From Novosphingobium sp. MD-1 (GTDB lineage: Bacteria > Pseudomonadota > Alphaproteobacteria > Sphingomonadales > Sphingomonadaceae): 64,000 bases of DNA. The DNA lies in contig NZ_BBXA01000030.1 of the NCBI RefSeq assembly GCF_001014975.1, forward strand, positions 265,501 to 329,500, written 5' to 3'. A model generated the notes under the pieces. The model searched no databases. It had not been told where the DNA came from and saw nothing but the letters and a program-made list of their open reading frames with translations. This document shows positions 16,814 to 23,190 of this stretch, piece after piece. The position numbers and the translations under genes are program-made. Each line of letters starts with the position of its first letter. Position 1 is the first letter of the stretch.

Positions 16814-17755
16814 ATGGCCTATCGCAAGGAGCAGGGCGGCGGCCTGTCGCCCGCCACCCGTATCACCCAGGAAATCATCGCCCGTTTGGAAGCAGGCACG
16901 AAGCCGTGGATAAAGCCGTGGCGCGGCGTGCCCGTTTCCCGGCCCCTGCGGGCCTGCGGAATTCCGTACCGGGGCATGAATGTGTTCTGGCTGTGGATGG
17001 TCGCCGACATGTGCGGCTACGCCTCGCCGTTCTGGATGACCTACAACCAGGCAAAATCGCTCGGCGCCCAGGTCCGCAAGGGCGAAAAGTCGACGATCGC
17101 GATCTTCTACAAGAGCTACACCAAGGAGGTGGAAGCCCCCGATACCGGCGAAAAGACCGACGAGGCCCGCCGGGTACTGAAGGCCTATCCGGTCTTCAAT
17201 GCCGATCAGGTCGAGGGTCTGCCCGAGCGCTTTCATCCGGCCGCGACGTTGGAACTGGTCGAGCCTGAAGGGCGCGAGGCTGACCTCGACGCCTTCTTTG
17301 CTGCCATCCCGGTCAATTTGCGTCATCAGGGCTGCGAAGCCTATTACGAGCCGACCGCGGATCGCGTCACGATGCCGCCGGCCAGCCTGTTTGGCGGCTT
17401 CGATCACTACTACGCCACGCTCGCCCACGAACTGTCGCACTGGACCGGACATACCAGCCGCCTGGGGCGTGATCTCAAGAACCGTTTCGGAACGGCAGCC
17501 TATGCCGCCGAGGAACTTGTCGCCGAACTATCGAGCGCCATGCTGGGCGCCGAGCTGGGGCTGCCGGTCACGCACCTCGACAGCCACGCAAGCTATATCG
17601 AGCATTGGCTCAAGCTTCTGAAAGACGATGACCGCGCCATCCTGACCGCTGCAACCAAGGCCGAAGAAGCCGCGAGTCTGCTGCTGAAGCTTGGCGGGAG
17701 GGTCACCCCTGACCAGTTTGACGATGCGTCAGACGACGCTGCGCTCGCGGCCTGA
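16814..17755 (+). CDS. ardC: ArdC-type antirestriction protein
   Basis: 313 residues from the ATG at 16814, with TCAGGAG just upstream. The N-terminal ArdC/DUF1738 domain (about 1-120) has ITQEIIARLEAGTKPWIKPW and PYRGMNVFWLW, the single-stranded-DNA-binding part. The C-terminal zinc metalloprotease-like domain has HELSHWTGH (HExxH) followed by a conserved glutamate in AAEELVAELSSAML. ArdC proteins coat incoming plasmid DNA or inactivate restriction enzymes during conjugation. Its own terminator-bounded leader, with a small GGCGA/TCGCC hairpin, separates it from parB; the next gene follows after 11 bp. Confidence 0.95.
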   Translation: MAYRKEQGGGLSPATRITQEIIARLEAGTKPWIKPWRGVPVSRPLRACGIPYRGMNVFWLWMVADMCGYASPFWMTYNQAKSLGAQVRKGEKSTIAIFYKSYTKEVEAPDTGEKTDEARRVLKAYPVFNADQVEGLPERFHPAATLELVEPEGREADLDAFFAAIPVNLRHQGCEAYYEPTADRVTMPPASLFGGFDHYYATLAHELSHWTGHTSRLGRDLKNRFGTAAYAAEELVAELSSAMLGAELGLPVTHLDSHASYIEHWLKLLKDDDRAILTAATKAEEAASLLLKLGGRVTPDQFDDASDDAALAA

Positions 17756-17766
17756 GGGAGGATATC

Positions 17767-18189
17767 ATGGGCCGTTCGGTCAGCTATCCCAGCGGCGCAA
17801 TCGTCGCCTTCACAGTGCTCGAGGTCGAAGCCGAGGACGACTGGGAATTCGAGTACGAATGGCTGCGTAACGATCTGTGCGAGCGGGCCGCCAAAGCCTT
17901 CCCGTCGCTGATCCCGCATGATGGCTGGCGCGGACGGGAGGACCGGATCCTCATGCACAACGCCTATGCGGATTTCGGCGTGTCGGTCTATGGCGGGCTG
18001 GTTGCCGTCTGGATCGTCGAACGCGATGATGGGGCCTATTGGGACGCCGATTGGCGCACGGCCCGCTCACCGCGGGCACAGCGCTGGCTGTCGCAGATCG
18101 CATCCCGTTTCGATGCCTTGTTCGGCGACTACGATTGCCTCGGGCACATGTCGAACGGCGAGGGGGTCTACACCAAGCGCGCAGCTTGA
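17767..18189 (+). CDS. Conserved hypothetical protein
   Basis: 140 residues, starting 11 bp after ardC (GGAGGATATC upstream of the ATG), hence the same transcript. The protein is rich in aromatic and acidic residues (DDWEFEYEWLRNDLCERAAKAF, given here as DDWEFEYEW and NDLCERAAKAF) with a repeated tryptophan pattern (WRGREDR, WIVERDDGAYWDADWR). No enzymatic motif or membrane segment is visible. Position behind ardC suggests a role during establishment, possibly anti-defence; that is inference. I do not recognise the family with certainty. Confidence 0.8.
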   Translation: MGRSVSYPSGAIVAFTVLEVEAEDDWEFEYEWLRNDLCERAAKAFPSLIPHDGWRGREDRILMHNAYADFGVSVYGGLVAVWIVERDDGAYWDADWRTARSPRAQRWLSQIASRFDALFGDYDCLGHMSNGEGVYTKRAA

Positions 18190-18300
18190 GGTTTGCGAGT
18201 TGGTGAGGCGCAGTGCTGGGTTGCCATCCCTGACTGCACTTTGCCGGCCGCTCATGGTCTGTCGCCATGCGAGAGAGGCCCTGGGCCAGCCGCCAGTCTT

Positions 18301-18402
18301 GCGCAACCCGGCTTGGGCGGGCCCGTGTTGGCCTTGGCCCTTCAGGCTCAAGGCCTGCCCGCGCCAGCCCGCCAAGCCGGGTTTCCCCTCGCGGGTGCGC
18401 AA
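18301..18402 (+). repeat. Large nested inverted repeat upstream of the DUF2493 gene
   Basis: AACCCGGCTTGGGCGGGC (18305-18322) pairs with GCCCGCCAAGCCGGGTT (18367-18383), one base unpaired. Inside it, GGCCTTG (18330-18336) pairs with CAAGGCC (18349-18355). TTGCGCAA at the outer left and GTGCGCAA at the outer right extend the symmetry. No T-tract follows, so it is not a classical terminator. The surrounding 18190-18489 stretch (300 bp) contains no supported gene; it ends in TCAGGAGG before the ATG at 18490. Candidate roles are a structured RNA leader or a single-strand promoter (inference). Confidence 0.6.
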
Positions 18403-18489
18403 TCCTGCCTGAAGCTGGCCCTGACGGGCTCTCGCTGGCGCAGCCATGAACGGGTGCGTCGGCCTCACGCCAGTCAGGAGGACTTCCCC

Positions 18490-19443
18490 ATGCACACGTC
18501 ATTTGCCGATCAACTCGCCGGGCTCGATCTTGCCGGCTTTTCCATCGGTCCTGCTCCCGTATCGACAAGCGATTTCCCGGTCCGCGAAGCGGTCGTCCAA
18601 ACCCTCGAAGCGGTCTGGTCCGATCTTTTCGCCATGGTGTCCGGCACCGCTCTTGAAGCCGACGCCGAGGATCTTGGCTGGGCCTTCGTCAACATCTTCC
18701 ACCGCTCGGCGGAACGCAAATCGACAGCTCTCGACCGGGCGACCGACGAGGTCCGCGCGCTGATTGCTACGGCCGACGGATCCGAGGTCCACACCCATGA
18801 CCTTGAGACCCAGGTCGAGCGGGCGCAATGCGCCGAGAGCTCGATGCTGGCGCTCGAGGAGATGCGCGAAGTCGCAGCAGCCCTTTACCTCAACGAGTTC
18901 GGTTCCTCCTGGAAGCCGGTCTCCAGTTCGCGCTTCAATCACAGCGCCATGCTGACCTCGGCGCTCGTCGAAGGGCGCGACTTCCTGCGCGCCCGTGCCG
19001 AGGCCAAGTGCCGTGCAGCGATGCCCGAAGGAACCCCGGTCGTCTTCGCTGGTGGGCGCACCCGTCATGCCACCGAAGACGATGCACTGATCTTCGGCAA
19101 CAACGTCTGGGCCACCCTCGACAAGGTCCGCGACCGCGTGCCTGACATGGTGCTCATCCATGGCGGCGACACCAAAGGCGTCGACCGCCTGGCATCGAGC
19201 TGGGCGGAACGGCGCGGCATCCCGCAGGTCACGTTCTCGCTCGACATGCGGCTGGGCGCTCGTGCTGGCTTCAAGCGCAACGAGCGGATGCTCTCCCTCG
19301 ATCCGCGCTACGTCATCGCCTTTCCCGGTAACGGCGTGCTCGAACGTCTGGTCATCGAAGCCAAGGCCCGGCGGATCACCGTGGTCGATCGGCGCGGGCC
19401 CCTTGGCACCAATCCGAAGAGCACTTCGGCAGCCACTGACTGA
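18490..19443 (+). CDS. DUF2493 / YspA-like SLOG-fold protein
   Basis: 317 residues from the ATG at 18490, which has a TCAGGAGG ribosome site (18475-18482); the upstream open frame is non-coding leader. The C-terminal domain (about 180-310) is DUF2493: VVFAGGRTRHATED, then LIHGGDTKGVDRLASSWA and VIAFPGNGVLERLV, the glycine-rich nucleotide-binding pattern of the SLOG (Rossmann-like) superfamily. The N-terminal 170 residues are helical. SLOG proteins bind nucleotides or nucleotide-derived signals; the biochemical role of this group is not established. Present in many conjugative plasmids of sphingomonads beside ArdC and SSB. Confidence 0.85.
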   Translation: MHTSFADQLAGLDLAGFSIGPAPVSTSDFPVREAVVQTLEAVWSDLFAMVSGTALEADAEDLGWAFVNIFHRSAERKSTALDRATDEVRALIATADGSEVHTHDLETQVERAQCAESSMLALEEMREVAAALYLNEFGSSWKPVSSSRFNHSAMLTSALVEGRDFLRARAEAKCRAAMPEGTPVVFAGGRTRHATEDDALIFGNNVWATLDKVRDRVPDMVLIHGGDTKGVDRLASSWAERRGIPQVTFSLDMRLGARAGFKRNERMLSLDPRYVIAFPGNGVLERLVIEAKARRITVVDRRGPLGTNPKSTSAATD

Positions 19444-19521
19444 GGTCATGCAATTCCTCGCGCCAGCGCCGGGTCGGTGCTGGCGTCGCCCATCAGAGGA
19501 AAGGCGCGCGCCTGTCAGTTT

Positions 19522-19544
19522 GAGCCAGCGGAGGTCGTTGGCTC
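19522..19544 (+). promoter_or_regulatory. Leader hairpin before the 19565 gene
   Basis: GAGCCAGCG (19522-19530) pairs with CGTTGGCTC (19536-19544) with one G-T pair, followed by CTTTCT and then an ACAGGAGG ribosome site (19551-19558). A further stem, CGCCAGC...GCTGGCG, lies just upstream at about 19460-19485. It may act as a weak terminator for the DUF2493 gene or as a leader element like those before neighbouring genes. Confidence 0.4.
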
Positions 19545-19564
19545 CTTTCTACAGGAGGCAGTTC

Positions 19565-20026
19565 ATGATCGATATCGAGGCTGTGATGGCCGATTTTGCC
19601 GTTCGCCAGGCCGAGCGGCAGATGCAGGTTGCTGAAGAGATTCAGCAGCTCAAGGTCGCCATTCTTCCGCGCTTGCAGGATGCCGGCATCGCCCGTGTCG
19701 AGATCCGCTTTGACGGCTGCGGCGACAGCGGTGCCGTTGAAGAATGTGCATGCCTCGATGCAGCCGGCGCGGGGATCCCTTGCCCGGATGTGACCCTCTT
19801 GAAAGGCGAAGCAGACAGCGTTGATCGTACCGGTTCCAGAGAGCCGCAATCACTCGGGCAGGCACTCGAACAGCTGACCTACCTGGCGCTCGAACGTCAC
19901 CATCCTGGCTGGGAGATCAACGACGGTGCCTGCGGCGAACTGGTGATTGATGTGGCTGAGGCGACTTTCGTGCTCGACTGCAGTCTGCGCTTCATCGCCA
20001 CCGATGATCATTCGACCGAGCTCTAG
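19565..20026 (+). CDS. DUF6878-like hypothetical protein
   Basis: 153 residues from the ATG at 19565, supported by ACAGGAGG 6 nt upstream. It begins with a helical segment (MADFAVRQAERQMQVAEEIQ) and then alternates strands: VEIRFDGCGDSGAVEE, HHPGWEINDGACGELVIDV, FVLDCSLRFIAT. The pattern GCGDSG ... WEINDGACGEL...D is what I associate with DUF6878, a family confined mainly to alphaproteobacterial plasmids; I am only moderately sure of the number. It forms a pair with the next gene, 10 bp on. No function is known. Confidence 0.75.
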   Translation: MIDIEAVMADFAVRQAERQMQVAEEIQQLKVAILPRLQDAGIARVEIRFDGCGDSGAVEECACLDAAGAGIPCPDVTLLKGEADSVDRTGSREPQSLGQALEQLTYLALERHHPGWEINDGACGELVIDVAEATFVLDCSLRFIATDDHSTEL

Positions 20027-20036
20027 GAGATCAAGC

Positions 20037-20465
20037 ATGGCCCACTGCTACTACCACGCTCTCTCGTCGGTCCGGAAATGGGGCGGCACGGTCGATGACT
20101 ATCTCCCGCTGCACCAGTGGTTCGACCAGTCCAAGGCAATCCTGGCAGACCCACGGCACCGCGCGCTGCGGCACCATGCCGAGGGGATATTCATGCTCGA
20201 AACCCTGTTCGGCGAGACCCTCGTCAATGCCGATGGCCGGGTCGTTCCGGTGCGTCTGGTCGGCGAACAGCACGTACGCGAAGACCTGGGCTCGATCCCC
20301 TCCTTTGCCGATTGGGCGCGCTTGATCACGCCGCAGGCCTGGATGCTTCGAGGCAACCATCTGGACGGCGCTGAAGGGGTGACGGTCGACATGCCTCTCC
20401 CCGACGAAGCAGTTTCGTCCAGGAATGAGACACCGGTTGGAGGAGCGGTCAGTACCGTAATCTAG
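20037..20465 (+). CDS. DUF6915-like hypothetical protein
   Basis: 142 residues from the ATG at 20037 (TAGGAG upstream). The start MAHCYYHALSSVRKWGG, followed by YLPLHQWFDQSK and HRALRHHAEGIFMLE, is a conserved histidine-rich block that I associate with DUF6915. The cluster of histidines could bind metal, but no known enzyme signature is complete. The last 40 residues (AWMLRGNHL onward) look variable. It is almost certainly cotranscribed with the gene that ends 10 bp upstream. Confidence 0.75.
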   Translation: MAHCYYHALSSVRKWGGTVDDYLPLHQWFDQSKAILADPRHRALRHHAEGIFMLETLFGETLVNADGRVVPVRLVGEQHVREDLGSIPSFADWARLITPQAWMLRGNHLDGAEGVTVDMPLPDEAVSSRNETPVGGAVSTVI

Positions 20466-20826
20466 GAAGGGGTTCTCCCGTGGAAGGTCGGAAAGGGATG
20501 ATCCAGCCAAGACCGGATGGAAAACGAGTCGGGGCAAACCTGTTCAAGGCATCCAGCTCCACCCGGCTTCGATGCAAACCTGTCCCTGAACCACCCCCCG
20601 TCGAGACGCGCAACCCGGATCAGGTCCGACCGAGTTGCCGGGCACGATTTTGCGCATCGCTGGTGCCGAAAACCGGTTCCCACTTTTCGGCGCGATGCTG
20701 CGTGCCCGACTGCCCGCACCACCCGAACCAGTTCCGGGTTTCCCTTCGGTGCGCTTCGCCGCGGGGCGCTTCTGCTCGGGTTTTGCAGCCGGGATGGCCC
20801 CGGATTGCTCGATCAGGAGAAAGCCC
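20466..20826. other. Non-coding leader region upstream of ssb
   Basis: 361 bp without a supported gene. It contains the REP-like palindrome at 20654-20698, several C-rich runs, and at its end a short GCCGGGATGGCCCCGG stem and the TCAGGAG ribosome site for ssb. An open frame crosses it in the ssb frame but has no family similarity. In conjugative leading regions such long leaders of ssb genes can carry single-strand promoters; that is an untested possibility here. Confidence 0.5.
20654..20698. repeat. REP-like palindromic element
   Basis: GCATCGC (20654-20660), a 4-nt bulge and GCCGAAAA (20665-20672) pair with TTTTCGGCGCGATGC (20684-20698) around a loop ACCGGTTCCCAC-type spacer. The core, GAAAACCGGTTCCCACTTTT, is a dispersed element I recognise from intergenic regions of many alphaproteobacterial genomes. 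It is non-coding and lies in the ssb leader. Confidence 0.55.
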
Positions 20827-21216
20827 ATGACCAATCTCGTTATCCTCGTTGGCCGCATCGCTCGCGACCCCGAAACCCGCACCACCCAGGGTGGAACCAG
20901 CATCACCTCGATCTCGGTCGTGACCGACCGTCCCGCCCGCAAGGATGGCAAGACCTACAAGGACGAAAACGGCTACACCGCCAAGGACAGCGAATTCCAC
21001 CGGATCACTTGCTTCAACGGCCTCGGCCAGAATGTGGCCAAGTATTGCACCAAGGGCCAGCTCGTGACGGTCGAAGGGCGCATCCACTACACCCAGTGGG
21101 AAGATCAGAGCGGCACCAAGCGCTACGGCTGCGAGATCATCGCCGACAAGGTCGACTTCCTCACCAAGGGCCGCTCCGGCAGCAACGAAGGTGCTCCCGA
21201 TATCGATGAGGACTGA
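20827..21216 (+). CDS. ssb: Single-stranded DNA-binding protein
   Basis: 129 residues from the ATG at 20827, preceded by TCAGGAG; the longer in-frame upstream stretch is leader. It is an OB-fold SSB: MTNLVILVGRIARDPETRTT, then FHRITCFNGLGQNVAKYCTKGQLVTVEG (split here as FHRITCFNGLGQNVAKYC and KGQLVTVEG) and IIADKVDFL. It is short, with a C-terminus ending in DIDED rather than the DDDIPF-type tip that recruits partner proteins, so it may coat single strands without docking chromosomal partners. Plasmid SSBs protect entering DNA and damp the SOS response. A strong terminator follows. Confidence 0.96.
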   Translation: MTNLVILVGRIARDPETRTTQGGTSITSISVVTDRPARKDGKTYKDENGYTAKDSEFHRITCFNGLGQNVAKYCTKGQLVTVEGRIHYTQWEDQSGTKRYGCEIIADKVDFLTKGRSGSNEGAPDIDED

Positions 21217-21234
21217 ATGTCCTTGCCTCACGAC

Positions 21235-21273
21235 AAGGCCCCGGTGGCAGACGCCATCGGGGCCTTTTCTTTT
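21235..21273 (+). terminator. Rho-independent terminator of ssb
   Basis: GGCCCCGGTGGC (21237-21248) pairs with GCCATCGGGGCC (21253-21264) over 12 bp with a single G-T pair and an AGAC loop, followed by TTTTCTTTT (21265-21273). It starts 20 bp after the ssb stop codon and is among the strongest hairpins in the window. Confidence 0.93.
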
Positions 21274-21331
21274 GTACGCCGGCGATGCGGCGGCGCGGGG
21301 CATCGAACCCCTTGCCGCCGCCGGATGGGTT

Positions 21332-21562
21332 TTACGAGGGAGCAATCCGCTTCAGCGTTTCCTCGACCCCGAGCGCCATCGATGCGCGAACGATCTGGCG
21401 CAACTGCGCCGGATCGATCGTCTCCGCGCCGCACTCGATCAGTAGCTTTCCGAGTTCGGTCGCTGCTTCTTCGCGGAGACGCGCCTCCTCGTTCTCGAGT
21501 TGGGCACGCTGTTCACGCAGCTTCTTCAAGGCATCGCGGGCAGTAGGTTTGGACCTGGCCAT
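21332..21562 (-). CDS. DUF6437-like small coiled-coil protein
   Basis: 76 residues from the ATG at 21562, starting MARSKPTARDALKKLREQRAQLENEEARLREEAATEL (only the first 12 and last 10 residues are diagnostic: a basic N-terminus and a charged coiled coil). The C-terminus is a short helical block (ETIDPAQLRQIVRASMALG). I associate this shape with DUF6437, a family of small plasmid proteins of unknown function; the coiled coil suggests dimerisation or DNA/relaxosome binding. It is one of few leftward genes in this block. ATGTAGGAAAA at 21623-21633, 61 bp upstream, is probably part of its promoter region. Confidence 0.78.
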   Translation of the reverse strand: MARSKPTARDALKKLREQRAQLENEEARLREEAATELGKLLIECGAETIDPAQLRQIVRASMALGVEETLKRIAPS

Positions 21563-21622
21563 AGTGCTTCCTTCTTGCTGGCCGTTGGTCCCCTCCGCTG
21601 CCGATCTTGGCACTGCGGGCGC

Positions 21623-21633
21623 ATGTAGGAAAA
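21623..21633 (+). promoter_or_regulatory. ATGTAGGAAAA motif upstream of the leftward coiled-coil gene
   Basis: ATGTAGGAAAA followed by TGTTTTG. The first 11 bases are identical to the site before the lytic transglycosylase (2451-2461) and, in reverse, to the site before the HTH gene (59784-59774). It lies 61 bp upstream of the start at 21562. Confidence 0.5.
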
Positions 21634-21747
21634 TGTTTTGTGGGGCAGGCGTTGCGCTTCTGCGCAGGCGTTGGAGAGGTCTCTCTCGCAGAAAGACCAA
21701 GTGTGATGCGGGCTTTGGGGCTGCGTCAAGGACGACGGGGCCCCACC

Positions 21748-21775
21748 ATTTTTACCGGGCAAGCCCGGCAAAAAT
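21748..21775. repeat. 28-bp near-perfect palindrome
   Basis: ATTTTT, A, CCGGGC, AA, GCCCGG, C, AAAAAT: both arms match over 14 bp except the A/C pair at 21754/21769. T-rich on the left and A-rich on the right, it would form a symmetrical hairpin on either strand, with A residues rather than T residues after the stem in both directions, so it does not look like a normal terminator in either orientation except by reading the flanking ATTTTT/AAAAAT as part of the stem (U-tail of a bidirectional terminator). Confidence 0.6.
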
Positions 21776-21885
21776 CGTTGCCCCCATCGCCGCTTCGCGG
21801 CCGCTATCGCGGTCCCTGACCCAGCCCGTCACCCACATCCTTCGCAGCTCCTGATGCGACGCATCGAACATCAGGAGGAAAGAAC

Positions 21886-22122
21886 ATGTACGCTTCACTG
21901 AACATTGCCGCTGCTGGTCCCGCCGCCGATCAGGCAGCCTTCGTTGCTGCCCTGGATCAGGCCCATGCCCGGTCCCTTCACAGCTACTTCACACAGTACG
22001 TCCTGACCGATGACGAGGCAGGCTATATCGCGGTCGATGAAGGCGACTACGGCGCCTTGCCCAAGGCCATGCTGGACCGTGTCATCGATACTGTGCCGGG
22101 CCGTCTCAGCGATGAATTCTGA
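21886..22122 (+). CDS. Small hypothetical acidic protein
   Basis: 78 residues. TCAGGAGG lies 8 nt before the ATG, and a strong terminator follows 12 bp after the stop, so this is a well-bounded single gene. The protein is acidic, with an alanine-rich N-terminus and a DDEAGYIAVDEGDYGALP core. No transmembrane segment or known motif. Small acidic proteins of leading regions can be DNA mimics or SOS inhibitors; nothing in the sequence shows that here. The hairpin overlapping its ribosome site suggests control at translation. Confidence 0.75.
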   Translation: MYASLNIAAAGPAADQAAFVAALDQAHARSLHSYFTQYVLTDDEAGYIAVDEGDYGALPKAMLDRVIDTVPGRLSDEF

Positions 22123-22134
22123 CTCGCCGGTTTG

Positions 22135-22169
22135 GGAGGAAGTCCGTCAGGGCTTCCTCCTTTCTTTTT
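22135..22169 (+). terminator. Rho-independent terminator
   Basis: GGAGGAAGTCC (22135-22145), loop GTCA, GGGCTTCCTCC (22150-22160) with one G-T pair, then TTTCTTTTT (22161-22169). It lies 12 bp downstream of the small gene ending at 22122. Confidence 0.92.
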
Positions 22170-22224
22170 GCTCGTAGACCGTTTCGGCATCCCTCGGCCG
22201 GTACGGGGAGGCGGATTACCAGCG

Positions 22225-22419
22225 TCAGTCGGGGGTATCGGGACGGTCGAGATCGGCGAGCCGTTCCGGCATACCCAGAACCTTCAACGCTGCGGCCTCA
22301 ATGGCTTCTGCCTGTGTCGGGAAGGCCTCGGAAGAACTGATCGACACCCCGTTCGGGTAAGTGACTGTCGCCTGGAAGCCGTTGCCCTTCGGTGTCGCAC
22401 TCAATGTGACCTGGCCCAT
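22225..22419 (-). CDS. Small hypothetical protein
   Basis: 64 residues from the ATG at 22419, where AAGGAGG stands 7 nt upstream; a start 13 codons earlier has no such site. The sequence MGQVTLSATPKGNGFQATVTYPNG followed by EAFPTQAEAIEAAALKVLGM (quoted in part) predicts three short strands and a helix: a compact beta-alpha domain of unknown function. It points away from the relaxosome genes and is separated from the terminator at 22135-22169 by 55 bp. Confidence 0.75.
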   Translation of the reverse strand: MGQVTLSATPKGNGFQATVTYPNGVSISSSEAFPTQAEAIEAAALKVLGMPERLADLDRPDTPD

Positions 22420-22522
22420 GCGGCGCCTCCTTTCTGTCCGGAATATTGGCTGCAACATAGGCGTCGATCCCGTCTGTGCCTATCGCGATCCGCTGATCGG
22501 CTAGTTGCCGAGGACCCTGGGA

Positions 22523-22729
22523 ATGGGGATCGCTAAACGCATCATCCGTTACAGGATCAATAGCTGGTTCCTGTCCTCGCAGTTGGGGACAGTTGGGCAC
22601 ACCGTACGCGACAAATCGCTGGATCAACTGGCAGAAAAACACGAAATTCCAGATGCATGGATCGAAATCTGCGAAATGGCAGCTTCTCCGTCAAAAATGA
22701 CGTGGGCGAGGGGAGTTACGTGGATTTGA
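22523..22729 (+). CDS. Doubtful small open frame
   Basis: A 68-residue frame in the candidate oriT region (start ATG 22523). The end of the translation (DKSLDQLAEKHEIPDAWIEI, KMTWARGVTWI) looks protein-like, but there is no ribosome site, no family that I recognise, and base composition is more mixed than in its neighbours. It may be a gene remnant or chance. Confidence 0.2.
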   Translation: MGIAKRIIRYRINSWFLSSQLGTVGHTVRDKSLDQLAEKHEIPDAWIEICEMAASPSKMTWARGVTWI

Positions 22730-22771
22730 CCAAAGCGAGGCCGAGAATGGCGGAATTCGGCAGTCCTATAT

Positions 22772-22788
22772 GTTCTTGACATGTTCTT
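22772..22788 (+). promoter_or_regulatory. GTTCTT direct repeat upstream of the relaxosome operon
   Basis: GTTCTT (22772-22777), GACAT, GTTCTT (22783-22788): an exact repeat with an 11-bp period. TTGACA (22776-22781) lies inside it and could be a -35 element, with a weak TAGCTT 17 bp on (22799-22804) as -10. An activator or repressor binding the repeat would control the operon starting at 22858. Confidence 0.55.
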
Positions 22789-22857
22789 GAATCTGACTTA
22801 GCTTCTACCTCGCCTTTCGCAGTGTGAACCGGGCTCCTGACCACAAGGAGTCCGTGC

Positions 22858-23190
22858 ATGACACGGCCAATCTGTCTCCAGGTTTACATCTCCAGCGAGC
22901 TCAGCTCGATGATCCGCAAGGCTGCCAAGGCCAAAGGGATCAGCATGAGCGAGTGGGTTCGCGCCTTGCTCGCCAATGCCTGCACCGAGGACGAGCTTGC
23001 CTCGCGGCTCGACGCTTCCATTGAGCGAATTTCCCGCCGCTCGGTGTTCCTCATGGTCGGGGTTGATGCGCTGCTGGCAGGGCACCCCGACCACGCGCTG
23101 CGCGGTCGGGCTCACCAGGCGTACGTGCGCAAATGTAAGGAACTCGGTCTTTCCACAGCCGCTGGCGAGGGAGGCTCCGATGAAGCGTAA
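22858..23190 (+). CDS. Ribbon-helix-helix relaxosome accessory protein (TrwA-like position)
   Basis: 110 residues with AAGGAG 7 nt before the ATG. The N-terminal 45 residues show the ribbon-helix-helix pattern: a beta strand (CLQVYISSELSSMIRKAA) and then KGISMSEWVRALLANA, as in MobC/TrwA-type proteins. The C-terminus has a hydrophobic helix (SVFLMVGVDALLAG) and a basic tail. Its stop lies 11 bp inside traD, so the two are coupled. In R388 the same position is held by TrwA, which binds oriT, stimulates the relaxase and represses its own operon; that role is inferred here by gene order. Confidence 0.82.
   Translation: MTRPICLQVYISSELSSMIRKAAKAKGISMSEWVRALLANACTEDELASRLDASIERISRRSVFLMVGVDALLAGHPDHALRGRAHQAYVRKCKELGLSTAAGEGGSDEA

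Larger units (their letters stand above)
21563..21885. other. Divergent intergenic region with TAGGAAA motif and 28-bp palindrome
   Basis: 323 bp between a leftward and a rightward gene. It holds ATGTAGGAAAA (21623-21633), the 28-bp near-perfect palindrome at 21748-21775, further G/C stems around 21785-21825, and a hairpin CCTGATG (21850-21856)/CATCAGG (21869-21875) that runs into the AGGAGG ribosome site (21873-21878) of the gene at 21886, so translation could be masked by it. No coding sequence is supported. Confidence 0.55.
22420..22857. other. Intergenic region before the relaxosome genes; candidate oriT region
   Basis: 438 bp upstream of the ribbon-helix-helix/traD/traI block. In R388 and F the transfer origin lies at this position relative to the relaxosome genes. 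I see a short CTGTCC (22571-22576)/GGACAG (22587-22592) repeat and the GTTCTT direct repeat at 22772-22788, but no clear nic site, so oriT is a positional guess. The right end has AAGGAG 7 nt before the ATG at 22858. Confidence 0.35.

Noticed and set aside
21748-21775. Ordinary rho-independent terminator
   Set aside because: Both flanking genes are transcribed away from it, and on either strand the stem is followed by A residues unless the T/A arms are themselves counted as the tail.
22420-22857. Confident oriT call
   Set aside because: Position is right but the repeats are short and no nic consensus of a MobF system could be identified.
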